Assembly: GCA_023433615.1 (NCBI GenBank)
Contig: JAEZCJ010000090.1
Span: 1 to 64,000 of the forward strand
Direction of reading: 5' to 3'
From: Bacillota bacterium
Lineage (GTDB): Bacteria; Bacillota; Bacilli; Paenibacillales; Paenibacillaceae
DNA: 64,000 bases
Part shown: piece by piece, positions 16,221-24,563 of the stretch
Numbering within the stretch: position 1 is the stretch's first letter
Layout of the letters: each line of letters opens with the position of its first letter
Notes under the pieces: model-generated
Seen by the model: only the letters and a program-made list of their open reading frames with translations
Told to the model about the DNA's origin: nothing
Databases searched by the model: none
Program-made: the position numbers and the translations under genes

Positions 16221-17156
16221 TCAGACGATGCCGCGGATCTCGTCAAGGGACGAGATTCCCTCGCTGTCCATAAGCGCGGCAAGCTGGTCGGCTAAGACCG
16301 CTCCCGCCCGAAGGTTCATGAAGTTCGCCGTGCCGACCTGCACCGCGGAGGCGCCTGCCATGATGAACTCGAGAATGTCCTCGGCGGCAGCGATGCCGCC
16401 CATTCCGACTATCGGAAGCTGCACGGCCTTAGCGGCCTGATGGACGAGCCGCAGCGCGATCGGCTTGATGGCGGGACCGGACAGGCCGGCGTACAGGTTA
16501 TCGAACACGCTGCGGCGACGCCGGATATCGATCTTCATGGCCGGGATCGTATTGATCAGCGAGATGGCGTCCGCGCCTTCCGCCTCGCACATGCGTGCCA
16601 TCTCCGCAATGTCGCGCGCAATCGGCGAAAGCTTGACCGCAAGCGGCATTCCGGCCGCTGCCCGGCGCACGGCTCGCACGATGTCCCGGGCAATGTCGGT
16701 ATCCACGCCGAATTGGATGCCGCCGGCACGAACATTCGGGCAGCTGATGTTCAGCTCGAGCATGTCGATTCCGCGCCTTCCCTCGCGGGTCCGCCGCCGG
16801 GACGCGTCGATCAAACGCTCGGCGCCCTCCGCGTAATCCTGGAGGCAGCTTCCCCCAAGATTGACGATTGCAGCCGTATCCCACGCGGTCATCGTATCGA
16901 GCTCGCTTGCCAGGAAAGCATCGACGCCGGGATTCTCCAAGCCGACGCTGTTCAATAATCCGGAAGGCGTCTCCCAGATGCGCGTCCCCTTATTGCCCGT
17001 TCGCGGGTGCAGCGTGAGCCCCTTCGACACGATGCCGCCGAGCTTATTCAGATCGTAATAAGCGGCGTACTCCTTGCCGAAGCCAAAGGTGCCGGAAGCC
17101 ATCATGATCGGATTGCGCATCCGGACGCCGGCCAGGTTACAAGCAATCGAGGGCAT
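16221..17156 (-). CDS. pyrD: Dihydroorotate dehydrogenase B, catalytic subunit
   Basis: The ATG at 17156 follows GGAGGTGG and gives 311 residues of the class 1B type. The active-site cysteine is in NISCPNV (Cys139), and 'GGSC', 'VKLSP', 'GMGGIAAAEDILEF' and 'GASAVQVGT' are the FMN-binding stretches. It oxidises dihydroorotate to orotate and, with PyrK, passes electrons to NAD. It overlaps pyrK by 20 bases. No other pyrimidine gene is adjacent, which is unusual since the pair normally sits within the pyr operon. Confidence 0.93.
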   Translation of the reverse strand: MPSIACNLAGVRMRNPIMMASGTFGFGKEYAAYYDLNKLGGIVSKGLTLHPRTGNKGTRIWETPSGLLNSVGLENPGVDAFLASELDTMTAWDTAAIVNLGGSCLQDYAEGAERLIDASRRRTREGRRGIDMLELNISCPNVRAGGIQFGVDTDIARDIVRAVRRAAAGMPLAVKLSPIARDIAEMARMCEAEGADAISLINTIPAMKIDIRRRRSVFDNLYAGLSGPAIKPIALRLVHQAAKAVQLPIVGMGGIAAAEDILEFIMAGASAVQVGTANFMNLRAGAVLADQLAALMDSEGISSLDEIRGIV

Positions 17157-17853
17157 CCCAGTCCACCTCCTTCGCTTCGAACACGGGGCCGTCCTTGCAG
17201 GCTTGCCGGTTCGCGCCGCCTGAAGGTGCGGGCAACGAACAGGCATAGCAAGCGCCGATGCCGCAAGCCATGCGGCGCTCGATCGAGACGAACAGCCGCG
17301 CAGGCGAATTCGCCAGCCGATCGCGCAGCGCGCGGAGCATCGGTGCCGGCCCGCATGCCAGCACCGCATCGTACGCTTCCGGGTCGATGCGATCGACGAT
17401 CGTGCCGCCGATGGTGACGACGCAGCGTGCGGCCAGTGACTCGAAGCTGTCGACGCACATCGGCTGCGCCGAGAAGCCGAGGTAAGCGTGGGCACCCGGC
17501 AGCTGCCTTGCTGCATACAGCAACGGCGCGATGCCCATGCCGCCGCCTGCCAGCGCGATGCGCCCCTTGATCTTCGGGAATCCGTTGCCGAACGGACCGT
17601 CAAGGTGCAGCTCATCGCCTGGCCGAAGCGATGCAAGCAGCCGCGTACCTTCGCCGTGTACCCGATAGAGATAAGCAACACGGCCGTCCTCGATGTCATG
17701 GATACTGATCGGCCTGGGCAATACCGGGTAATCCCGCCATGCGCGGAGCATGTAGAATTGTCCCATTCGTCCTATGTCTTCTCCGCTGTGCAGCTTTGCG
17801 GTCAATCTGTAGACATTCTCCGCGACTCGGCAATTCGTAAGGACTTGAGCCAT
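17137..17853 (-). CDS. pyrK: Dihydroorotate dehydrogenase B, electron-transfer subunit
   Basis: The start at 17853 follows GGAGGGG. The 238-residue protein has an FAD-binding N-terminal domain, an NAD-binding region with 'LAGGGMGIAPLLYA', and four cysteines (197, 202, 205, 219) in the CGIGACYAC...C arrangement that binds [2Fe-2S]. It shuttles electrons from PyrD to NAD. It overlaps the pyrD start, so the pair is translated together. Confidence 0.92.
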   Translation of the reverse strand: MAQVLTNCRVAENVYRLTAKLHSGEDIGRMGQFYMLRAWRDYPVLPRPISIHDIEDGRVAYLYRVHGEGTRLLASLRPGDELHLDGPFGNGFPKIKGRIALAGGGMGIAPLLYAARQLPGAHAYLGFSAQPMCVDSFESLAARCVVTIGGTIVDRIDPEAYDAVLACGPAPMLRALRDRLANSPARLFVSIERRMACGIGACYACSLPAPSGGANRQACKDGPVFEAKEVDWDALDCL

Positions 17854-18021
17854 TGATTTTCCCCTCCATTCCGCGATCCGCAATCTGCGCTAATCTCGCC
17901 ATAAGATAGCACAGCCGAATCGATCGTCCTGTGACTATTATCATTTAGCAGGGAGCGCAGCCTTGATAAGCTTGCGGTATCAGTAGAAGAGACAGAAACG
18001 AACGATGGAGGAGTGGAGACG

Positions 18022-18597
18022 ATGAGAACACTAGTGATTGTGGTGCATCCGGAGCTTGCCGGGAAGTCGCGCATTCATCGCAGATTGACGGAGGAGCTGA
18101 AGCGGCAAGGCGAGGTTACGGTGCGCGATCTATACGCCGCTTATCCGGATGAGAGGATCGACGTCGAGCGGGAGCAAGAGCTGGTGATGGCGCATGACCG
18201 CCTCGTGCTGCAGTTCCCGTTCTGGTGGTACAGCGCGCCTCATCTGCTGAAAAAATGGATGGACGAAGTGCTCACGTTCGGCTGGGCTTACGGACCGGAC
18301 GGCGATAAGCTGCATGGCAAAGAGCTAGGGCTGGCGATCTCGACAGGGAGCGCTGCGGAGGCCTACGGACCTGATGGTTACAATGGATACAGCATGGCGG
18401 AGATGACGCGCCCGTACGAGGTGGGCAGCAATCTGATCGGGATGCGGTTCATGCCGATGTTCGTCATACACGGCGCAATGACGATCGGCGACGAGGAGCT
18501 AGACCGCATGGCCGCGACGTATGCGCAATACGTGATCGAGCCGATCTCGAATGCCGTTCGGCAGGATGACCCGCTGGAGGTTCTGCAGAACAATTAA
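18022..18597 (+). CDS. NAD(P)H-dependent quinone oxidoreductase, flavodoxin fold (YwrO/KefF-like)
   Basis: The ATG at 18022 is eight bases after GGAGGAG; a GTG three codons upstream is possible. The 191 residues show the family stretches 'HPELAGKSRIHR', 'LQFPFWWYSAPHLLKKWMD' and 'FGWAYGPDGDKLHGK', which bind FMN or FAD and form the quinone pocket. Such enzymes reduce quinones by two electrons. It precedes ribBA by 13 bases, so quinone reductase and flavin synthesis are probably co-expressed. Confidence 0.85.
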   Translation: MRTLVIVVHPELAGKSRIHRRLTEELKRQGEVTVRDLYAAYPDERIDVEREQELVMAHDRLVLQFPFWWYSAPHLLKKWMDEVLTFGWAYGPDGDKLHGKELGLAISTGSAAEAYGPDGYNGYSMAEMTRPYEVGSNLIGMRFMPMFVIHGAMTIGDEELDRMAATYAQYVIEPISNAVRQDDPLEVLQNN

Positions 18598-18610
18598 GGA
18601 GCTGATTCCG

Positions 18611-19861
18611 ATGACGTATGATGCCATTCGATTGGATTCCATAGAGGATGCGCTGCTTGATCTGAAGCAAGGCAAAGTCATAATCGTAGTGGATGACGAG
18701 GATCGGGAGAACGAAGGGGATTTCGTCGCGCTGGCGGAGCTTGCGACGCCGGAGACGATCAACTTCATGATTGGGGAGGGACGCGGGTTGGTCTGCGCGC
18801 CGATCGGACAGGATCGGGCAGAGGCGCTGGGGCTTCGCCAGATGGCGCATCATAACAGCGATGCGCATGGCACGGCATTCACCGTATCGGTCGATCATCG
18901 CAGCACGACGACCGGGATCTCTGCCGGTGACCGTTCCAGGACGGTCATGGCGCTGTGCGATCCGGCGGCGAAGGCAGAGCAATTCCGCCGTCCGGGGCAT
19001 ATTTTCCCGCTAACGGCTAAGCCAGGCGGCGTGCTGGAGCGTCCCGGCCATACCGAAGCGGCCGTCGATCTTGCGAAGCTGTGCGGCGCGGTGCCTGCCG
19101 GCGTGATCTGCGAGATTATCAACCGGGACGGCACGATGGCACGCTTGCCGCAGCTGGCCGCGATTGCGCAGGTGCACGGCCTGAAGTTGATCAGCATTCG
19201 GGATCTGATCCGTTATCGGAAGCGCCATGACAAGCTCGTGAAGCGAGAAGCGGTCATCAAGCTGCCGACGGATTACGGCGACTTCACGATGGTCGGTTAT
19301 AGCAGCGAGGTAGACGGCAAGGAGCATCTTGCGCTCGTGAAAGGCAAGATCGACGGTTCTTCCCCTGTGCTGGTACGGATCCATTCCGAATGCCTGACAG
19401 GCGACGTCTTCCACTCCAGACGCTGCGACTGCGGGGAGCAGCTGGAAGCGGCGATGCGCCAGCTCGAGCTTGCCGGCTCCGGCATTCTGCTCTACTTGCG
19501 CCAAGAGGGCCGGGGCATCGGTCTCTTGAACAAGCTGCGCGCATACGCGCTTCAAGAGCAGGGGCTCGATACGGTGGAGGCGAATGCGGTATTGGGATTC
19601 GGCGCGGACGAACGCGATTACGCTGTCGCGGCACAGATGCTGCGGGATCTCGGCGTGAGCGAGGTGCGGCTCATGACGAACAATCCGGCAAAAATAATGG
19701 CGTTGACCGAGCATGGCATTCAATTGACGGAACGCGTGCCGCATCAAATTCCGGCGAACGAGAGCAATCGCGGCTACCTGGAGACGAAACGGCATAAGAT
19801 GGGCCACCTGCTCGCGGCTCCGAGCTTGGGCGCGCAGCCGATCTGGACGATGGGTGATTGA
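18611..19861 (+). CDS. ribBA: Bifunctional DHBP synthase / GTP cyclohydrolase II
   Basis: AAGGAG lies nine bases before the ATG at 18611. Residues 1-about 200 are RibB (DDEDRENEGDF, HHNSDAHGTAFT, RPGHIFPL) and residues about 205-400 are RibA, with the zinc cysteines in CLTGDVFHSRRCDC (near 260, 271, 273) and the LRQEGRGIGL loop. These are the two entry reactions of riboflavin synthesis. The other rib genes are absent, so this is an extra or stand-alone copy, 3 kb from the flavin-dependent EET genes. No FMN riboswitch is seen upstream. Confidence 0.95.
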   Translation: MTYDAIRLDSIEDALLDLKQGKVIIVVDDEDRENEGDFVALAELATPETINFMIGEGRGLVCAPIGQDRAEALGLRQMAHHNSDAHGTAFTVSVDHRSTTTGISAGDRSRTVMALCDPAAKAEQFRRPGHIFPLTAKPGGVLERPGHTEAAVDLAKLCGAVPAGVICEIINRDGTMARLPQLAAIAQVHGLKLISIRDLIRYRKRHDKLVKREAVIKLPTDYGDFTMVGYSSEVDGKEHLALVKGKIDGSSPVLVRIHSECLTGDVFHSRRCDCGEQLEAAMRQLELAGSGILLYLRQEGRGIGLLNKLRAYALQEQGLDTVEANAVLGFGADERDYAVAAQMLRDLGVSEVRLMTNNPAKIMALTEHGIQLTERVPHQIPANESNRGYLETKRHKMGHLLAAPSLGAQPIWTMGD

Positions 19862-19862
19862 G

Positions 19863-20933
19863 ATGGCAGCCTCCCGTAGTCCGGAATACGGGCAGGGCGA
19901 GGCTTGGATGCTCAATCTTCGCTATGCCCTGATCGTGTCCGTCGTCATTGCAGCAGGCATCGAGCCGCTGATTAACCGTTTCGACGAGCTTAAGACCGTC
20001 TATCTTTGGATATATACGTTCCACATGCCTTTGTTCGCCTTCGTGACGGGCTACCATGCACGGCATAATCTGCAAGGCAAGGCTGGAGCCAAGGCGCTGC
20101 TCGGCATTGCCTTGCAGTATTTTATTTTCCAGAGCCTGTACTCGGTGCTCGACGCGTCGCTGTTTCACGTTGCCGATGAAGGACGTTCCTTCTTCATGCC
20201 GTATCTCATGCTCTGGTTCCTGACCGCGCACCTCGGCTGGCGGCTCTTGATGAAGCTGCTCGAAGCGCTAAGATTGCCGCATCCCTTGCTGGTTTCGCTG
20301 GCAATCGGCATCGTTGCAGGCTATTGGGGCGCAGACGGCGACTTGCTCGGTCTGTCGCGCATGCTCGTATTCTTCCCGTTCTTCGCTGCTGGATACCGAT
20401 TCCGCCCAGATCGGCTGCTATCGCTCTATGCATCCCGGCTGCGCTTCTTGTTGCGGTTGCTGCCGATCGCGCTATTGGCGGCAATTCCGTTTACGCCCTG
20501 GCAGGATGCCGTCGGCTGGCTATACGGCAGATTCACGTATACGGAGCTGCACGCCTGGGGATGGGAAGCGCCGTTGACGCGTGCCGGCGTATACGTGCTG
20601 CAATTCGCGGCGGGAGCAGGCATTCTGGCGCTGATCCCGCAGAGGAGCGTCGCTTGGACAGGGCTCGGCACGCGCACGCTGTACGTATTCTTGCTGCACG
20701 GCCTGTTCATCCGAACGGCCGTCTATCTCGATTTTTATTCATCGATTCAAAGCTTGGCCCAGGTGGGCCTGCTAATCCTTGGCCTGCTGGCGCTGGCTTG
20801 GCTGCTCGCTCAGCCGGCCGTCAAGCGATTGACGGGCTGGTTCGTCGAGGTGCCCGTCGATGCGTGGCTGCAGCGATGCGGACTGAACGGCGTGCGTACG
20901 GACCGGGTGAATTACCATTCGATGCGGAAGTGA
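19863..20933 (+). CDS. Acyltransferase-3-like multispanning membrane protein
   Basis: Product of 356 residues with about ten membrane segments. Early residues read 'NLRYALIVSVVIAAGIEPLIN' in pieces typical of fucose 4-O-acetylase-like acyltransferases, with 'YTFHMPLFAFVTGYH' after it and 'FLLHGLFI' near the end. These enzymes move acyl groups onto surface sugars or polymers. The start overlaps or abuts the ribBA stop (ATG 19863; a GTG at 19854 is an alternative), so it may be coupled to ribBA. The substrate is unknown. Confidence 0.72.
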   Translation: MAASRSPEYGQGEAWMLNLRYALIVSVVIAAGIEPLINRFDELKTVYLWIYTFHMPLFAFVTGYHARHNLQGKAGAKALLGIALQYFIFQSLYSVLDASLFHVADEGRSFFMPYLMLWFLTAHLGWRLLMKLLEALRLPHPLLVSLAIGIVAGYWGADGDLLGLSRMLVFFPFFAAGYRFRPDRLLSLYASRLRFLLRLLPIALLAAIPFTPWQDAVGWLYGRFTYTELHAWGWEAPLTRAGVYVLQFAAGAGILALIPQRSVAWTGLGTRTLYVFLLHGLFIRTAVYLDFYSSIQSLAQVGLLILGLLALAWLLAQPAVKRLTGWFVEVPVDAWLQRCGLNGVRTDRVNYHSMRK

Positions 20934-20995
20934 ATGCACACCCTACGGACTTCTAGTGAAAAGTGTCCAAACGGTGATCGAATTTTGAACATTTA

Positions 20996-21026
20996 TTGAA
21001 CAAATCCGACCATTCTGTGTTATACT
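20996..21026 (+). promoter_or_regulatory. Probable sigma-A promoter
   Basis: TTGAAC (20996-21001) and TATACT (21021-21026) are separated by 19 bases (18 if TTATAC is taken). It lies about 45 bases upstream of the YiaA/YiaB-type gene. Confidence 0.45.
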
Positions 21027-21069
21027 GAAGGCAATGAAGCCTTTACAACGGAGAATGGAAGTGAGCGGC

Positions 21070-21339
21070 ATGTCGAATGGGAACAATACGGTCACGCGCA
21101 GCGAGCGGGAGATGAATCGGATGTTCGCGTTCATGAAAGGCGCAGCCTGGACGGCGCTTGTCGTCGGCGTGGCGATGTGCTTGTGGAACGTGAGACATTT
21201 TAGCGACGAGAACCTCGCCTTGATGGCCGGTATCGGTTTCATGGTCGGCAGCGTGTTCATCTACACGATCGGCACGGCCATGCACCTCGTCGAGAAACGT
21301 CGCAACGAGCAGCAGCCGAAGGATACGATTCTAGAGTAG
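21070..21339 (+). CDS. YiaA/YiaB-type small membrane protein
   Basis: About 89 residues with two membrane segments (roughly 23-42 and 50-70) and the 'FMKGAAWTALVVGVAMCLWNV' type stretch of YiaA/YiaB domains. The start is uncertain: ATG 21070 is preceded by GGAAGTGAG, while GTG 21061 has GGAGA six bases upstream. Function of the family is not known; it is a single gene with its own promoter and terminator. Confidence 0.7.
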   Translation: MSNGNNTVTRSEREMNRMFAFMKGAAWTALVVGVAMCLWNVRHFSDENLALMAGIGFMVGSVFIYTIGTAMHLVEKRRNEQQPKDTILE

Positions 21340-21356
21340 AGCTTGGAAATAAGAAT

Positions 21357-21387
21357 AGCGGCAATCGCCTGGAGGGCGGTTGCCGCT
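21357..21387 (+). terminator. Terminator-like hairpin after the YiaA/YiaB-type gene
   Basis: AGCGGCAATCGCC pairs with GGCGGTTGCCGCT with one G-T pair; TATTTGCG follows. Confidence 0.6.
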
Positions 21388-21485
21388 TATTTGCGTTCGG
21401 TTCGACCTTGAAGACCGCCCTCATAATTGCTCCCCGCAATGGTAATATTGTTATTCAAGCGGCACTCGGGGAAGGTGGGAGAGCG

Positions 21486-22859
21486 ATGTCGCTCTTGAGG
21501 AACATAGGTCAGGTCGCGGTTGTGGGAGCGGGGTTGGCTGGGCTCACCGCGGCAATAAGGCTGGCAGAAAGAGGCATAGACGTTATCGTGCTGGAGGCGA
21601 GCGATCGAGTCGGCGGCAGGCTGTGCAGCATCGAGAATGAGCTGGGCATCCGCATCGACTTAGGTTCGCAATGGATCGGACCTTCGATGACGCGTATGCA
21701 TCGCCTGATCGAGCAAGAAGGACTGACTAAGGTGAGCACCTATCATGCGGGGCGATCGATCTATGCCATGGCAGGGCGTACCAAATACGGGTACGGAAAC
21801 CGGCCGCCGCTCTCCCCGCTGTTCCTGCTCGATCGACAGCAGCTTATCTATCGCATGACATCCCGATTCCGAGCGCTTGACCCTGCCGCGCCATGGCGCT
21901 CCGCTGCGGGACGGCGGATGGATGGCGTAAGCGTAGGCGATTACATCGCGAAGAGCTCCCTCACCGATTGGGGAAGCGCTTATTGGCGCACCGTCGTGTC
22001 GGAATCGCTATGCAGGGATCCATCCGAGGTCTCGCTGCTCGATTACATGTGGGAACTGCGATCCGGCGGCACGATGGGCAACTTGTTCGCCGCGGAGAAA
22101 GTCTGGATCAAGGAGAGCGCGCACGTACTGGCAGAACGGCTGGCTGATCGGCTGACCGGGCGGATTCATCTCCGGTCGCCAGTCCGCGCGATCATATGCG
22201 ATAGGCATGGCTCAGAGCTTGTCACTGATCGGGACAGGTGGCGCGCGAAGCGTGTCGTCGTCGCGATTCCGCCGCTGTTGGCGGGGAACATCGATTATTC
22301 GCCGGCCTTGCCGGAGCGAACGATGCGTCTGTTGCGGGGGATGCGGCCGGGGAGCGTCGTCAAGTGCGTATTGACCTACGCGCGTCCGTTCTGGCGGGAG
22401 CGCGGTTACAACGGCATCGGCTATTACGAACGGGGGCCCGTTACCGCAACGCTGGACATCACCGACCCGGATCGGCCTGAAGGCTTACTGGCCGCGATGG
22501 TGTGCGGCGAAGAGGCTCTGCGTTTCGGGCACATGGAACGCGAAGCAAGGCGGCTGGCGGTGACGGCATGTCTAACTCGATACTTCGGCAGCGAGGCGAT
22601 GCAGCCGATCGCATATGATGATAAGAATTGGTGCGACGAGCCGTGGTCGCTCGGGGGGTACGGCAGCCACTCCGCTCCCGGGCTATTATCGAACGGGGGC
22701 GGTGGATTGTCAGAACCCGTCGGCCCTATCCACTGGGCAGGCACAGAGACTGCGTCGGTATACCGGCTGTATATGGAAGGGGCCGTGCAATCAGGCGAAC
22801 GGGCAGCCGATGAGGTGCTGCAACGGTTGGCGGAGCAAGAGATTCGCCGCAGCGAATAA
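21486..22859 (+). CDS. Flavin monoamine oxidase family protein
   Basis: The ATG at 21486 follows GGAAGGTGGGAG. The 457-residue enzyme opens with the FAD-binding 'GAGLAGLTAAIRLAERG' and the 'VLEASDRVGGR' stretch; near the C-terminus 'HWAGTETA' and 'YMEGAVQSGERAA' close the FAD site. It should oxidise a primary or polyamine, or a related compound, to the imine with release of hydrogen peroxide. No pathway neighbours point to a substrate. It ends at a strong terminator shared with the convergent gene. Confidence 0.9.
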   Translation: MSLLRNIGQVAVVGAGLAGLTAAIRLAERGIDVIVLEASDRVGGRLCSIENELGIRIDLGSQWIGPSMTRMHRLIEQEGLTKVSTYHAGRSIYAMAGRTKYGYGNRPPLSPLFLLDRQQLIYRMTSRFRALDPAAPWRSAAGRRMDGVSVGDYIAKSSLTDWGSAYWRTVVSESLCRDPSEVSLLDYMWELRSGGTMGNLFAAEKVWIKESAHVLAERLADRLTGRIHLRSPVRAIICDRHGSELVTDRDRWRAKRVVVAIPPLLAGNIDYSPALPERTMRLLRGMRPGSVVKCVLTYARPFWRERGYNGIGYYERGPVTATLDITDPDRPEGLLAAMVCGEEALRFGHMEREARRLAVTACLTRYFGSEAMQPIAYDDKNWCDEPWSLGGYGSHSAPGLLSNGGGGLSEPVGPIHWAGTETASVYRLYMEGAVQSGERAADEVLQRLAEQEIRRSE

Positions 22860-22869
22860 GTACAGCAGG

Positions 22870-22900
22870 CAGCCTAACGGAAGCGACTTCCGTTAGGCTG
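22870..22900. terminator. Bidirectional terminator between convergent genes
   Basis: CAGCCTAACGGAAG and CTTCCGTTAGGCTG form a perfect 14-bp stem with a CGA loop; TCTTTAC follows on the plus strand. Confidence 0.75.
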
Positions 22901-22903
22901 TCT

Positions 22904-23995
22904 TTACAGCGAACCTCGAGCGAACAGGCGCGACCATATCGAGCGCTTCTTCGAGCCGGCATGCCGCTCGGATCGCGGCGGAATGTACGAGTGCGCAGCC
23001 GAAGCGGATTCATGCCGGAATACCGTCTCTCGAACGCGACGTTCGGGTGGCTGCGCCAGGATCATACTCGCAGCTGCGACGTGCGGTTCATTCACCGCAT
23101 CGGTTGAGAGAGGCTCTTCCGCGACGGCGACTGCTTCGCCTGTCGGGAGATCCGTCCAAGCGTCTAACGTCTGTACAGCAGGCATCGCCGTCCGCATATC
23201 GGTTCGAGCCGTCGCATGGAACGTCACCTCCATCCGCGAAGCCGCGTCCTGATCGGCTCGATCCTCCTCGTGATCGGCACGAGCCTCCGCATACGCCGAT
23301 GCCTGAGCCGCGATCTCCTCCGCGATCCGCGCCGCTTCCTTCACGTTCTCGATCATTCGCTCCTGCAGCGAAGCCGGCAGCTCGCCAGCGGCATGAGGGA
23401 TGACGCCGTTGGACGAGCCCGCATCCTCAAGCGCGACGAGCGACCATTCCCTTGCGAACGCTTCGGAGCCGCCTGCGGGTTCTTGTAGCGCTAGCGCCGT
23501 TTCAGATGAAGCGGCCGTCTCCGTCATTGTTATCGCCTCCATTGGCGCGTAATCTGATGTTGATTCTATCGCCTCTTGCTTCGTTGCCGCCTCCGTTTCC
23601 CCTGCCTCGATCACGCCATGTGACGCTGCCGCCGATCGTGCTTCAGGTGCCGCGACGGCATCTGCATGGTCCGCGATCCCCGCATCCCCCGCTATTGCCG
23701 GCTCATCCGATTCAGCGTAAGCGAAGCGCACCTCGAGCCCGGCGGCGAGTTCATCGTCTTCCTTCCATATATCGAGCGCATCCAGCTTGCGGGCTAGTTC
23801 GTCCAACTGCGTCGAGAGCGTGTCGATTTGATCCGCCAGCTTCCCGTTCTCCGCATGGATATCCTCGATCAGCTCGTGCAGATATCGCAATGTCAACCGC
23901 GGTCGCTTCGTCTCCTCGTCCGGTTCTTCCTTCGTATAGTCGGGGGTGATGAGCGCCGGCCGCAGGTACAGGTCGCGTCGTTCGGCATGTGCCAC
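22904..23995 (-). CDS. Acidic Ala/Glu-rich coiled-coil protein with basic tail, unknown function
   Basis: Not recognised. A GTG start at 23995 follows GAGGAGG with eight-base spacing. Of 363 residues, about 35-75 form a coiled coil ('LHELIEDIHAENGKLADQI' region), the middle 200 are acidic and low-complexity (Ala, Glu, Asp, Thr), and the last 40 are strongly basic (RSERHAGSKKRSIWSRLFARG). No signal or membrane segment is seen. The charge separation recalls scaffold or nucleoid-associated proteins, but this is only a description. Confidence 0.65.
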   Translation of the reverse strand: MAHAERRDLYLRPALITPDYTKEEPDEETKRPRLTLRYLHELIEDIHAENGKLADQIDTLSTQLDELARKLDALDIWKEDDELAAGLEVRFAYAESDEPAIAGDAGIADHADAVAAPEARSAAASHGVIEAGETEAATKQEAIESTSDYAPMEAITMTETAASSETALALQEPAGGSEAFAREWSLVALEDAGSSNGVIPHAAGELPASLQERMIENVKEAARIAEEIAAQASAYAEARADHEEDRADQDAASRMEVTFHATARTDMRTAMPAVQTLDAWTDLPTGEAVAVAEEPLSTDAVNEPHVAAASMILAQPPERRVRETVFRHESASAAHSYIPPRSERHAGSKKRSIWSRLFARGSL

Positions 23996-24563
23996 GTTAT
24001 GCGCCTCCTCGTATTCGGAATGTCTTCCTTAGGCTATAGCAGCAGTCTTGTGCAACGGTCAACAACGGACAAGCCTATTGTAGCCGACCCCCGGCGAGGA
24101 AGCTGTCGAAGCGTCCTGTCGAACATTATTTCCCGGGTAATGCGCGATTGTCGGTTATTGAAGAGGTTATTCAAAAATCCCACTTGTGATCGCGAAGTTT
24201 CTCTAGAAGCGTATTCGACGTCGAATCTTGAACGCTGGCGAGCTTTCCGGTGCTCATGTAGATTTGCCTACACTCCGCTCCTCAATCTCTACCATCGTCC
24301 AACCTAAGCGCACGCTTCCGATGCTGCGTTTCTTACGAAACGCTTGAGGCGCTGACAATCGGTCTTTTTGAACACGTTATTGAAGCAGCTTCTGCCAAAC
24401 AAACGTCGAATCGGTGAACGAATTATTACGGAAATGCGACGTTTCGTTGACGCCTTTGTTAACAGGGCAGATACGCCGCGAGGATTATGTTACTTTAATC
24501 ACAAAGAGCGTAATCAAGAGATTATGCCGCCATCTACCAAGGGTCCGTGAGGAGAGGAACAGG
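23996..24563. other. 568-bp spacer upstream of qoxA
   Basis: About 170 bases of unremarkable sequence, then a dispersed repeat (24170-24372), then the presumed qox promoter region. Candidate promoters there are poor: TTGACG (24447) with GATACG 17 bases on, or TTAACA (24459) with GATTAT. No gene is seen. Confidence 0.5.
24170..24372 (+). repeat. Dispersed intergenic repeat, copy A (MITE-like)
   Basis: The element begins TTCAAAAATCC and ends GGTCTTTTTGAA, imperfect terminal inverted repeats. Its interior (GTGATCGCGAAG, then CGTCGAATCTTGAA, TTCCGGTGCTC, TTTGCCTAC, CTCCGCTCCTCA) recurs in the same order, inverted, at 52499-52655. Copy A carries about 40 extra bases near its right end. Confidence 0.75.

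Noticed and set aside
16055..16273. Short plus-strand frame over the 66-bp tandem repeat
   Set aside because: Only Ala/Pro/Arg low-complexity sequence from the repeat, no ribosome site, and it runs into the 3' end of pyrD.
23996..24563. Remnant of a transposase gene at the dispersed repeat
   Set aside because: No frame in either direction gives transposase-like sequence; the shared blocks with 52499-52655 are non-coding.
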